From contig JAIPFN010000233.1 in the NCBI GenBank assembly GCA_021736615.1, forward strand, positions 1 through 9,435: a stretch of DNA of 9,435 nucleotides, in the 5' to 3' direction. Under the pieces are notes generated by a model. That model saw only the letters and a program-made list of their open reading frames with translations, was not told the DNA's origin and searched no databases. This document shows, piece after piece, positions 1 to 6,395 of the stretch; the stretch's first letter is position 1, and each line of letters opens with the position of its first letter. The DNA is from Phycisphaerae bacterium (lineage in GTDB: Bacteria > Planctomycetota > Phycisphaerae > Sedimentisphaerales > Anaerohalosphaeraceae). The position numbers and the translations under genes are program-made.

Positions 1-32
1 GCATAGCCGCAACCAAAAAGAATTTATCCGAG

Positions 33-246
33 GATTACGCAGATTACGCGGATTATTAATAACCATGAAGGCCATGAAGTTTATGAAGAAAAGAAGAAGG
101 ATTTTTTAAAAAAAGAGTAAAAAAGGCAGAAGGCAGAAGATAGAAGGCAGAAGATAATTGCGTGAAAGAAAATGTGTAAAAATACTCGTTTGAAAAACTG
201 CGTGCGAAAGGTGCGAAAAGTTTGAAAGTTGCGAAAGGTTTGATGA
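33..246. repeat. Mosaic of four degenerate short tandem-repeat arrays
   Basis: Four arrays follow one another in the gene-free DNA before rpsP. At 33-59 the unit is 9 bases (GATTACGCA, GATTACGCG, GATTATTAA). At 63-98 it is again 9 bases (CCATGAAGG, CCATGAAGT, TTATGAAGA, AAAGAAGAA). At 125-159 it is 7 bases (GGCAGAA twice, GATAGAA, GGCAGAA, GATAATT). At 202-246 it is 9 bases (GTGCGAAAG, GTGCGAAAA, GTTTGAAAG, TTGCGAAAG, GTTTGATGA), with a possible earlier unit at 188-196. The units are read directly from the sequence; they are unrelated between arrays and have no spacer, so this is not a CRISPR. Function is unknown. Replication slippage in non-coding DNA is the simplest origin. Bases 1-32 and 247-267 show nothing I can name. 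Confidence 0.8.
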
Positions 247-267
247 TCGTGTTTTTTTTGTAACTCT

Positions 268-298
268 TTGCTAAACAAATGATTAGCGTTTGTATAAT
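268..298 (+). promoter_or_regulatory. Possible sigma70-type promoter for rpsP
   Basis: A perfect TATAAT lies at 293-298, with TTGCTA at 268-273 as a weak -35 candidate (4 of 6 matches, 19-base spacer). It would give a leader of roughly 110 bases before rpsP. The -10 is good but the -35 and spacing are poor, and the surrounding DNA is AT-rich, so a chance match is possible. A second -10-like TATACT at 390-395 is too close to the ribosome binding site to be likely. Confidence 0.3.
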
Positions 299-415
299 AA
301 ATAAACGAGCAAAAAAACACGAAGTTGAAAGATTTTAGTACAGTAACGTGTTTCATGACTGACGCTGTGTCGCTCATGGAAATTGATTTTATACTAAGTT
401 AGAAAGGACAGACAA

Positions 416-961
416 ATGGCAGTAAAAATTAGAATGATGAGGCTTGGCAGGCGGCATAGACCGTTTTACAGGATCAACGCCGTTGACGGCAGAACTCCTC
501 GTGACGGCAGAATCCTGGAAAAACTCGGTCACTACGATCCGATCGAAAAGGACGCAAGCAAGCAGTTAATTATCGATCTCGAACGCGTTCAGCACTGGCT
601 TGGACTTGGTGCCATTCCAACAGAATCGGTTGATGACATTCTAGCGAAGAAAGGCCTCAAGACCAAATTCTACCTCGAAAGAGAAAATCGCCGTATAAAG
701 GCTAAAGCTATTGCTCGCAAGAAGGGCAAGCCTTTTAACACCGCTGAAAAAGTAGCCGTCGAAAAAGCCGCAGAAGCAGCAGCAAAGGCAGCCGAAGAGG
801 CAGTCAAGGCAAAAGCCAAAGCTGAAGCGGCAAAAGCTAAAGAAGCAGAAGACGCAGCAGCTGCTAAAGCCGCTGAAAAAGAGGCAAAAGCCAAAGCAGC
901 TGAAGAGGCCGCTAAGGTTTCAGATGAAGCCGCTCCTGAAGCAGAAGACGCAGCAGAATAA
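416..961 (+). CDS. rpsP: 30S ribosomal protein S16 with long Ala/Lys/Glu C-terminal extension
   Basis: S16 is a structural protein of the small ribosomal subunit that binds 16S rRNA during 30S assembly. Residues 1-82 are a clear S16 domain: the start MAVKIRMMRLGRRHRPFYRI, then DGRILEKLGHYDP near residues 30-42, and a typical WLGLGAIPTESV segment at 61-72. The ATG at 416 has an AGAAAGGA ribosome binding site a few bases upstream. The protein is 181 residues, about twice the usual 80-90. The extra part, from about residue 100, is nearly all Ala, Lys and Glu with no glycine or proline until near the end, so it should form a long charged helix. Similar though usually shorter tails occur on S16 in some bacteria. 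The gene has its own terminator at 976-1014, which separates it from trmD. Confidence 0.97.
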   Translation: MAVKIRMMRLGRRHRPFYRINAVDGRTPRDGRILEKLGHYDPIEKDASKQLIIDLERVQHWLGLGAIPTESVDDILAKKGLKTKFYLERENRRIKAKAIARKKGKPFNTAEKVAVEKAAEAAAKAAEEAVKAKAKAEAAKAKEAEDAAAAKAAEKEAKAKAAEEAAKVSDEAAPEAEDAAE

Positions 962-975
962 TTCAGATTTAATCC

Positions 976-1014
976 AAAAGGCCTGTTCCTTGACAAAAGG
1001 TACAGGCCTTTTTT
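976..1014 (+). terminator. Rho-independent terminator of rpsP
   Basis: An 11-bp stem, AAAAGGCCTGT pairing with ACAGGCCTTTT, is extended by a T-T mismatch and a further CCTT/AAGG stem around a short GACAA loop, and runs into six T residues. It begins 15 bases after the rpsP stop. It should end most rpsP transcripts before trmD, unlike the usual co-transcribed rpsP-rimM-trmD-rplS operon. Confidence 0.88.
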
Positions 1015-1024
1015 AGTATTTACT

Positions 1025-1110
1025 CAAACTGGCCGATTGGCCAGTTTGATAATGAATAATGATTATTGTATAATGTATAATGAATGATTCGCCCTGGCGG
1101 GCGAGGCTTA
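1025..1110 (+). repeat. Composite hairpin-heptamer-hairpin element, copy A
   Basis: Hairpin 1 has perfect 10-bp arms, CAAACTGGCC (1025-1034) and GGCCAGTTTG (1039-1048), around loop GATT. Its last G opens a heptamer array at 1048-1089 of six units (GATAATG, AATAATG, ATTATTG, TATAATG, TATAATG, AATGATT). Hairpin 2 at 1090-1103 is CGCCC-TGGC-GGGCG, followed by AGGCTTA. The same order of parts recurs at 2437-2515 and 8525-8610. The element sits between the rpsP terminator and trmD. No transposase or target-site duplication is visible. Its function is unknown; a REP/MITE-like non-autonomous repeat is my inference. Confidence 0.8.
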
Positions 1111-1168
1111 TTTATTGAAAACATTATGCCATGCAAATTCTTTTAATGTAACTGTTTGAGCTGCATTT

Positions 1169-1190
1169 CAAGCTGACCACGGTCAGTTTT
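1169..1190 (+). repeat. Lone relative of hairpin 1 upstream of trmD
   Basis: CAAGCTGACC at 1169-1178 and GGTCAGTTTT at 1181-1190 flank AC. The left arm is identical to the left arm of hairpin 1 in copy D at 8525-8534. Nine of ten arm positions can pair, one as a G-T wobble, leaving an unusually small loop. There is no heptamer array or second hairpin next to it, so it looks like a solo or decayed half of the composite element. Confidence 0.6.
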
Positions 1191-1226
1191 AGTATTTTGT
1201 GTTTAGTTTTTAATTTGGGGTATTCA

Positions 1227-1904
1227 ATGAGGATTGATGTTCTTACGCTTTTTCCTGAGATGTTTGAGTCGCCGTTTGGATACTCGATAATTCAGCGGGC
1301 TATTGAACGGGGGATCATCCAGATCGAGTTTACTAACATCCGTGATTTCTCCGAGGGCAATTACAACAGGGTCGACGACAAACCGTATGGCGGAGGTCCG
1401 GGTATGGTTATGAAGCCCGGTCCGGTTTTCGAGTGTTTCGAGCACGTCCGGAAACTGGCAAAAACCCCGGGCAGAGTTATCGCACTTACTCCGCAGGGCA
1501 AGCCGCTCAAGCAGGCGCTGGTCGAGGATCTTAGCAAAGAAGAGCGGCTGATCCTTATCGCCGGCAGGTACGAGGGTTTTGACGAGCGGATCATTGAAGG
1601 GCTTGACTGCGAACAGATTTCTATCGGCGATTATGTACTAAGCGGCGGAGAACTCGCAGCGATGGTTGTTATCGACGCGGTAACTCGTTTGCAGGAAGGG
1701 GCACTGGGTGACGATGTATCATCTGACGACGAATCGTTTTCCGACGGGCTGCTGGAATATCCGCAGTACACACGACCGGAAGATTTCAGAGGAATGAAGG
1801 TTCCGGAAATCCTGCTCAGCGGCGACCATGCAAAGATCGCAAAGTGGCGAAAAGAACAAAGCCTGGAAAGAACAAAAAAAATGCGGCCAGACCTTTTAAA
1901 ATGA
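1227..1904 (+). CDS. trmD: tRNA (guanine(37)-N1)-methyltransferase
   Basis: TrmD transfers a methyl group from S-adenosylmethionine to N1 of G37 in tRNAs with G at position 36, which prevents +1 frameshifting. It acts as a dimer with a trefoil-knot fold in the cytoplasm. The 225-residue product has the family start ([20 protein letters not shown]), the glycine-rich [12 protein letters not shown] segment at 53-64, the knot and cofactor-binding motifs GRYEGFDER (113-121) and [11 protein letters not shown] (132-142), and [14 protein letters not shown] (171-184), whose Asp173 matches the proposed catalytic base. It ends in the usual RPDLL. I chose ATG 1227, preceded by GGGG at about five bases, over an in-frame TTG at 1197. 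rimM is absent upstream and rplS downstream. The TGA stop lies inside a repeat heptamer. Confidence 0.97.
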   Translation: MRIDVLTLFPEMFESPFGYSIIQRAIERGIIQIEFTNIRDFSEGNYNRVDDKPYGGGPGMVMKPGPVFECFEHVRKLAKTPGRVIALTPQGKPLKQALVEDLSKEERLILIAGRYEGFDERIIEGLDCEQISIGDYVLSGGELAAMVVIDAVTRLQEGALGDDVSSDDESFSDGLLEYPQYTRPEDFRGMKVPEILLSGDHAKIAKWRKEQSLERTKKMRPDLLK

Positions 1905-1940
1905 TTATTGTATAATGTATAATGGTGGGCTATACCCGCC
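1897..1940 (+). repeat. Composite element copy B, lacking hairpin 1
   Basis: Four heptamers (TAAAATG, ATTATTG, TATAATG, TATAATG) cover 1897-1924 and overlap the trmD stop at 1902-1904. They are followed by a hairpin GGTGGG/CCCGCC around CTATA (1924-1940) with one T-G wobble. The 25 bases at 1900-1924 are identical to 1058-1082 in copy A. GTTTTTG follows the hairpin, so this copy may also act as a weak trmD terminator. The 10-bp hairpin 1 of the other copies is absent, as if replaced by the trmD end. Confidence 0.72.
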
Positions 1941-1963
1941 GTTTTTGCAGATCGGAGATGAAG

Positions 1964-2434
1964 ATGATTAGAACAAAAATTGTTTCTGGGGTATTGGCAT
2001 TTCTAATATTGTTTGCAGGCTGCGGGAAAAAGTCAGGTGACGCCAATACAAGCGTCTTTATCATTTGCGATGCTTCTTACAAACTTGCCGCCGACGAACT
2101 TGCCGCCGAGTTTAAAGAAAAAGTCGCAATCGACTCGGTGATCACTATCGCCACTGACGCCGAAATCCTTGCCCTGGTAAAGATCGGCAAAGAGGGAGAT
2201 ATACTCATTACCCACGATCCGTTTCTGAAGCAGGTTTCTGATGCCGATTCCCTTGCCGCGACCGCCGAGGTTGGCGTTGTGCCCCCGGCTAACACGCCGC
2301 AAGAAACCCAGCAGGAACCGAAACGCATCCACATTATTGGCTTGAACTATTCTGAAAACAGCATGGCAGTCATACAGTTTATTGAGTTCGCCAGGGAACG
2401 CGGTCCGGAAATATTCGCAAAGTACAGCTTCTGA
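1964..2434 (+). CDS. Putative lipoprotein, shortened ModA-like solute-binding protein
   Basis: The 156-residue product begins with a lipoprotein signal: a charged start, a hydrophobic run, then LFAGC with Cys20 as the probable lipidated residue. Residues 29-98 follow the first lobe of periplasmic molybdate-type binding proteins (an opening strand, the LAADELAAEFKEK helix, then GDILITHDPFLKQV, as in the usual GDVFISAD segment). The end, AVIQFIEFARERGPEIFAKYSF over residues 135-156 in part, resembles the last helix of that family. Between them is only a Pro/Gln linker at about 107-119, where a ModA of about 250 residues has most of lobe two. The ligand-binding Ser-Ser-Gly motif is not seen. ATG 1964 is preceded by GGAG at six bases; ATG 1958 overlaps that site. 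No transporter genes are adjacent. The family assignment is inference, the lipobox is visible. Confidence 0.68.
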   Translation: MIRTKIVSGVLAFLILFAGCGKKSGDANTSVFIICDASYKLAADELAAEFKEKVAIDSVITIATDAEILALVKIGKEGDILITHDPFLKQVSDADSLAATAEVGVVPPANTPQETQQEPKRIHIIGLNYSENSMAVIQFIEFARERGPEIFAKYSF

Positions 2435-2436
2435 CT

Positions 2437-2515
2437 CAAACTGGCCTGTTGGCCAGTTTGATAATTATGAATTACGAATTACGAATTTAGGATTCGGCCT
2501 TACGGCCGAGGCTAA
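2437..2515 (+). repeat. Composite hairpin-heptamer-hairpin element, copy C
   Basis: Hairpin 1 has the same 10-bp arms as copy A, CAAACTGGCC (2437-2446) and GGCCAGTTTG (2451-2460), but its loop is TGTT instead of GATT. Heptamers GAATTAC, GAATTAC, GAATTTA cover 2469-2489. Hairpin 2 is TCGGCC-TTAC-GGCCGA at 2494-2509, followed by GGCTAA. The element begins two bases after the lipoprotein stop and ends seven bases before the end of the convergent heme-protein gene, filling the gap. Neither hairpin has a T-tract, so any terminator role is uncertain. Arms conserved while the loop varies suggests the pairing matters. Confidence 0.8.
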
Positions 2516-2521
2516 TTTTGG

Positions 2522-5419
2522 TTAATTTGATTTAGTCGCTAACTTACAGCGGGCTTTCTGGTCCTCTAGTTTCATCATGTCGAATCTTGGGCGCTGCTGC
2601 AATTTTTGCTGGAGTTGTTCAAAGCCGGTCATTATTTTTTTGTAGTCGGGATCGTTTGTATCCTTGAAAACGGCGGTGCCGCATTTTCCTGTGCCTCCGG
2701 CTTTTTTGTCAAGCGGAGCCTTCAGGAAATTATTCCTCTGGGGATTATCTATGCGAACGTAGAAACAATCCTTTAGCTTAAATACCCAGTCCTTGTCGTT
2801 TTGGGCATCTTTATGGCATGACACGCAGCGGCGCGATGCAACCTCGTTGATCGTTTCTGTGAAATTTTCCGGGAGCTGACGCCGACAACCGCGAAGCTCC
2901 ATATAATTTGAATCGCTGGTACCATAGTACGGACAGTTCAGATCGAGCCAGGTGTAAATCCGGGCCTTTTCATCATACGACAGACCAACACGCTGGCGGC
3001 CTTCTTTGTCGGGATGGCCGGTATCGACTATCTTTGCAAGCAGGGAAGCTTTGGCCCCCCACCGGCCTGGTTCGATCTCTCGGATATTTTCTTCCTGACC
3101 GTTATGGGTCGAAATCCATGAAGTGTATTTGCTGTACTTAAACTCGCCTCCGGTACCGCCTTCCATCATCCTGTCCTGGACAGAGGTTCCTTTGCGTGCG
3201 AGATTTTCGTAGGAGACATTGAAGAAATCTGTCTTATCGCCGGTAAGTTCAAGGCCGGCGGGCGGGTTGTCATTGCCGTGACACTCAATACAATGCTTAT
3301 CGAGGACGGGCTGGACGAGATGCGGATAGCTGAACCCGTGGACGCCCCACTCGGGCTTAACAAGCTGCTGGGTCTTACGCATCATCGCAGTGGGTCTGTG
3401 CATTGCCTGGTCGGTGGTTCTGGCCATCGCGTAATTGCGGTCGGCATGACAGCCGATACACGACTGTACCTCGCCGGGCATCAGGTGCGTGAAGGTTCTC
3501 ATTCGCTGAACGGCCATGCCTTTTTCATCGAGAGGTAAAAAGTAGATCGGTTTCTGGGCGGGAACTTTGAAGTTCGCAGAGCCGTCGGCTTCGACGGTCG
3601 CATAACCCCATATCTTTTTGGGAGCATAGGTCGCGCCGCAACTTACTACGGGAAACTGGAAACCGAAGGCGCGAAGACTTGGACTGACGCCGACGGGCTT
3701 TTCAATCTCCTGAACGATAGCGAGCTTTTTGATCTCACCGCGTTTAACCGCATTTCCAAGGCCGTTGTAAACGTCCTGCATTATTATGGTGGCCCAGTTA
3801 TCGTCGTCGGATTTCAGACCGGGGTCGACACTCGAAGCGACGAGCCTTTCAAGCTTTCTTGTGCGTATCGGCTGGGGGTTGTAGAAGCCGCCGGTTTTTT
3901 CCGGATTTACAATCGTCTCGCAGACCGTGCCGTTATAATCCCTGAACTGAATTTCGCCTGCCTTTGACACGAGATAATACTTTTCGTCAATTGGATATGG
4001 GTTGAGGTAAGGTCCGCGAACGCTATTGCCGTGGCCTTTATCCACCCTGCCGATATTTATCTCCGGGGTTAGATTTGTGATAGCCTCCTGTGCGTTACCG
4101 CCCTTGGACGGGTCGATAATTCCTATCGCACCACGACATGGTCCATTGTGGGCGGTGAGTACACAGATGACCTTTCCCTTTGAGCCGGGTATTTCGCGAG
4201 CGTCCATGAATGTTGCCGGGCTTAGCGAACGGTTGCCGAAGTATCCTTCAAGCCTTGTACCGTCCGGGTTGATCGTCCATAAGCTTTGTATCGGGATCGC
4301 CGGTCTGTCGACGTATTCCCAGCGTGAGAAAATGACCTTGCCGGTTGACAGGACAGCCGGAGTGAAATCGTTAAGGTAGTTCGAGCTTATCCGCCGCGGG
4401 TCGCTGCCGTCGATGTTGCAACGCCACAGTATCGGAGTTGTCGTCTGCCAGCAATATGCAAAAGCGGGTTTTCTGTCGGAGAGGAATACTATCCCGCCAT
4501 CCGGGAGGAAGCTTCCGTTAAAGTTGTTCGAGTCATGTTTGGTCAGCTGCTTAAGTCCGCTGCCGTCAACATTGATCGTGTAAAGCTGGAAGTGATCTTG
4601 CATTGTTCTTTTCCAACTGAAAAGAACCGTCTTGCCGTCGTAGTGAATATTGGCGTCGAGTATCTCGCCTTCGGACGAATCGAGTATTTTCTTTTTTGCG
4701 ATCTTACCGCCGGTGGCGCCGACGACCCACAATCCGCCGCCGGGCTGTATGCCTTCCTGATGATATGTATAAACGTGAGAGGAATTGACCGGGTGCCGCT
4801 GGACGACGAGAAACTCCTTGAAACCAAACTCACCGGCGGCAAGTTGCCTCATCAAATCGGCAGAGACCTTAAGCGGCTCATCTTTTGCTTCGGCGAGCAG
4901 TTTTTCGTCAGGTACGGTGGAAAATATCCCTATCTCCGATGCCCCGGGGTTCAGGCCGCCGTAATTAGTCGGGAACACCAGTTTTATGGTCTGGGCTTTT
5001 ACTTTTGCGGGCAATGCGATACTCTGGCCCTGGGGCCCTTTTGCCAGCGGCATTGTTACAATCGGGTTTGATGCATTATCAATATAAACTTCGCATGAGC
5101 TGAAGTTTTCGGTATCGGCAAATGCCGTCCGTCCCCAGTAAACAATTGAAGCAACCTCAACGGGTTTGGACCACAGAAACGCTACCCAGGCGTTTTTCGA
5201 TCTTTCTTGGGGCAAGCACCACGCCTGAGTGGCATCACGTTGACTCAGGGCCTCCGGAATGCTGCCGTCAGCGACATTATTTGGGATGTAATCCAAGTTA
5301 AGACTGTCGCTGGCCCTGACAATAGCCCTCGTGGCCAGGTTTTCGGGAAGGGCACTGCAAGCCTGATCGCAAAAAAATGCTGAAACGACAGATATAACGA
5401 CAAAAAAACCGAATCTCAT
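2522..5419 (-). CDS. Secreted HzsA-related protein: discoidin-like domain, beta-propeller, three CXXCH heme sites
   Basis: The 965-residue protein has a Sec signal peptide with likely cleavage after CSA at residue 23. Residues about 30-168 look like a galactose-binding/discoidin-type domain. Residues about 200-500 hold TolB/PD40-type propeller repeats (for example HYDGKTVLFSWKR at 259-271, FLPDGGIVFLSDR at 304-316, and the NVDGSGLKQLT, NIDGSD and NPDGTRL turns). The C-terminal part has three c-type heme motifs: CIGCH (654-658), CIECH (710-714) and CVSCH (865-869). This order, propeller followed by heme domain, matches the hydrazine synthase alpha subunit and the wider HzsA-related family of planctomycetes. 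It is probably a periplasmic or surface electron-transfer protein or enzyme; the reaction is unknown. ATG at 5419 has GAAAGG eight bases upstream. No cytochrome maturation or hydrazine genes are nearby. Calling it a true hydrazine synthase is not supported. Confidence 0.85.
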   Translation of the reverse strand: MRFGFFVVISVVSAFFCDQACSALPENLATRAIVRASDSLNLDYIPNNVADGSIPEALSQRDATQAWCLPQERSKNAWVAFLWSKPVEVASIVYWGRTAFADTENFSSCEVYIDNASNPIVTMPLAKGPQGQSIALPAKVKAQTIKLVFPTNYGGLNPGASEIGIFSTVPDEKLLAEAKDEPLKVSADLMRQLAAGEFGFKEFLVVQRHPVNSSHVYTYHQEGIQPGGGLWVVGATGGKIAKKKILDSSEGEILDANIHYDGKTVLFSWKRTMQDHFQLYTINVDGSGLKQLTKHDSNNFNGSFLPDGGIVFLSDRKPAFAYCWQTTTPILWRCNIDGSDPRRISSNYLNDFTPAVLSTGKVIFSRWEYVDRPAIPIQSLWTINPDGTRLEGYFGNRSLSPATFMDAREIPGSKGKVICVLTAHNGPCRGAIGIIDPSKGGNAQEAITNLTPEINIGRVDKGHGNSVRGPYLNPYPIDEKYYLVSKAGEIQFRDYNGTVCETIVNPEKTGGFYNPQPIRTRKLERLVASSVDPGLKSDDDNWATIIMQDVYNGLGNAVKRGEIKKLAIVQEIEKPVGVSPSLRAFGFQFPVVSCGATYAPKKIWGYATVEADGSANFKVPAQKPIYFLPLDEKGMAVQRMRTFTHLMPGEVQSCIGCHADRNYAMARTTDQAMHRPTAMMRKTQQLVKPEWGVHGFSYPHLVQPVLDKHCIECHGNDNPPAGLELTGDKTDFFNVSYENLARKGTSVQDRMMEGGTGGEFKYSKYTSWISTHNGQEENIREIEPGRWGAKASLLAKIVDTGHPDKEGRQRVGLSYDEKARIYTWLDLNCPYYGTSDSNYMELRGCRRQLPENFTETINEVASRRCVSCHKDAQNDKDWVFKLKDCFYVRIDNPQRNNFLKAPLDKKAGGTGKCGTAVFKDTNDPDYKKIMTGFEQLQQKLQQRPRFDMMKLEDQKARCKLATKSN

Positions 5420-5652
5420 ATGAAAAACCTTTCGCTGACTGACGGATAACTTGTTATACTAAAGGCACTTAAGTCAAATTCAACCCTCAACTCAAGGGGT
5501 ATATTCTACCATATAATATCGACGTATACAATATGAAATATATTGCAGGATTTTTGCTTAATGATTTTGCTTGATTAAATTGACAAAATTGTTAATCTTC
5601 CATGCACAGTGTTTCAAAACTGAATGTTAATTTCTATTTTTAAGGAGTCGTT
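5420..5652. promoter_or_regulatory. Divergent intergenic region with weak promoter signals and an inverted repeat
   Basis: This gap must hold the promoters of both the heme-protein gene (-) and the DUF1097 gene (+). On the minus strand, TATAAC (complement of 5453-5458) with TTGAAT (complement of 5478-5483) at a 19-base spacer is a weak candidate. On the plus strand, TTGACA at 5580-5585 is a perfect -35 but lacks a good -10 at 17 bases; TATAAT at 5512-5517 lacks a good -35. An inverted repeat CAATAT-5-ATATTG at 5529-5545 could be an operator. None of these is strong on its own. Confidence 0.3.
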
Positions 5653-6225
5653 ATGCCGTTTTCCAAGTTTATTGTATTTCCGATCTTCGTAGCTTCACAA
5701 GCGGCAGTATTGATGCTGCTCGCCAGATTTATCCCCATCGGCCCTGAAACTATCGGCGGTCCGGCCCTTATTACCTGGATTTCTTTCCAGTCGTGGGCAA
5801 TGTACTTTCTTGGCGGGTGCACGGTCAAGATGGCCGGCAAGACCACTATCGGATATGCCTGCGGTATTATTGCCTCGATTGCGATCTTCAAACTGATCGG
5901 CGTATTTGCCCCGCAGATGGGCGGATATTGGGCAACTGCACTTGCGGTCTTTATCGTAGTAATCCCGGTCATGTGCGCTGAAAAGGTCGAAATCCTTAAC
6001 TTTATTCCCGCCTGGTTCATGGGAGCTGCCGTGTTTTTTGCACTACAGTTCATGTCCAAAGCCGGCACAATGGCTGAATACGCAGCAATCGCCATCCCCG
6101 AAATGATCGCCTGCGTGGTTGGCCTGGGATTTGGTGTTTGCACTGTATCGTTTAGAACATGGTACGAAAAGAAGGTAATGCCGCAGACCCAAGAAGCCGC
6201 CGACCAAGTGAAAAAATCGGCATAA
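5653..6225 (+). CDS. DUF1097-type integral membrane protein
   Basis: The 190-residue product is mostly hydrophobic, with about six likely membrane segments (roughly 6-26, 38-56, 65-86, 92-110, 117-135, 147-166) and a charged cytoplasmic-looking tail from about 170. The middle, with SWAMYFLGGCT, the APQMGGYW stretch and NFIPAWFMGAAVFFA, resembles the DUF1097 family of inner membrane proteins such as E. coli YcdZ, judged from memory. Function is unknown; no transport motif is visible. The start is firm: AAGGAG lies five bases before ATG 5653. It stands alone, divergent from the heme-protein gene and convergent with the oxidoreductase, with terminator-like hairpins downstream. The length is slightly above the 160 or so usual for the family, through the C-terminal tail. 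Confidence 0.75.
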   Translation: MPFSKFIVFPIFVASQAAVLMLLARFIPIGPETIGGPALITWISFQSWAMYFLGGCTVKMAGKTTIGYACGIIASIAIFKLIGVFAPQMGGYWATALAVFIVVIPVMCAEKVEILNFIPAWFMGAAVFFALQFMSKAGTMAEYAAIAIPEMIACVVGLGFGVCTVSFRTWYEKKVMPQTQEAADQVKKSA

Positions 6226-6257
6226 AAGCGTGTGGTTTAGAGCTTTAAAACGCTTTT
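6224..6257 (+). terminator. Terminator-like hairpin overlapping the DUF1097 stop
   Basis: AAAAGCGT (6224-6231) pairs perfectly with ACGCTTTT (6250-6257), and TTTA/TAAA can pair inside the loop. The T-run directly after the stem is short, but a run of nine or ten T residues follows within about 20 bases. The stem begins inside the TAA stop codon. Probably secondary to the stronger terminator at 6337-6369. Confidence 0.5.
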
Positions 6258-6336
6258 CTGAGAAATATTTTTTTTTATGAACCCAAGCTGATGTTTGGCG
6301 TATTATAAGCAAACATCTTCCTCTCCTTTTAACAAC

Positions 6337-6369
6337 AAAAAGCCCGACAGGCGACTGTCGGGCTTTTTT
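6337..6369. terminator. Strong bidirectional Rho-independent terminator
   Basis: AAAAAGCCCGACAG pairs with CTGTCGGGCTTTTT around a GCGA loop, a GNRA tetraloop. The plus strand ends in six T residues and the complement of the five leading A residues gives the minus strand its own T-run. It lies between the convergent DUF1097 and oxidoreductase genes and should end both transcripts. Confidence 0.92.
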
Positions 6370-6395
6370 GTTTATACTTTTTGTATTACCGCGAC

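Noticed and set aside
81..377. 98-residue minus-strand open frame rich in Phe
   Set aside because: It runs antisense through the tandem arrays; its composition comes from the AT-rich repeats and there is no recognisable domain.
670..996. Ala/Ser-rich minus-strand open frame
   Set aside because: It is the antisense shadow of the repetitive S16 tail and overlaps the terminator.
1025..1110. Classic REP element linked to a RAYT transposase
   Set aside because: No GTAG-type tetranucleotide beside the palindrome and no RAYT gene in the window.
1197..1226. TTG at 1197 as the trmD start
   Set aside because: The added ten residues do not fit the TrmD N-terminus; ATG 1227 gives the family start and has a ribosome binding site.
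4535..5071. 178-residue plus-strand open frame
   Set aside because: It is antisense to the well-supported propeller region of the HzsA-related gene and shows no domain of its own.
2522..5419. Naming this gene hydrazine synthase subunit alpha (hzsA)
   Set aside because: Family resemblance only; partner subunits are not adjacent and heme count and N-terminal domain differ.
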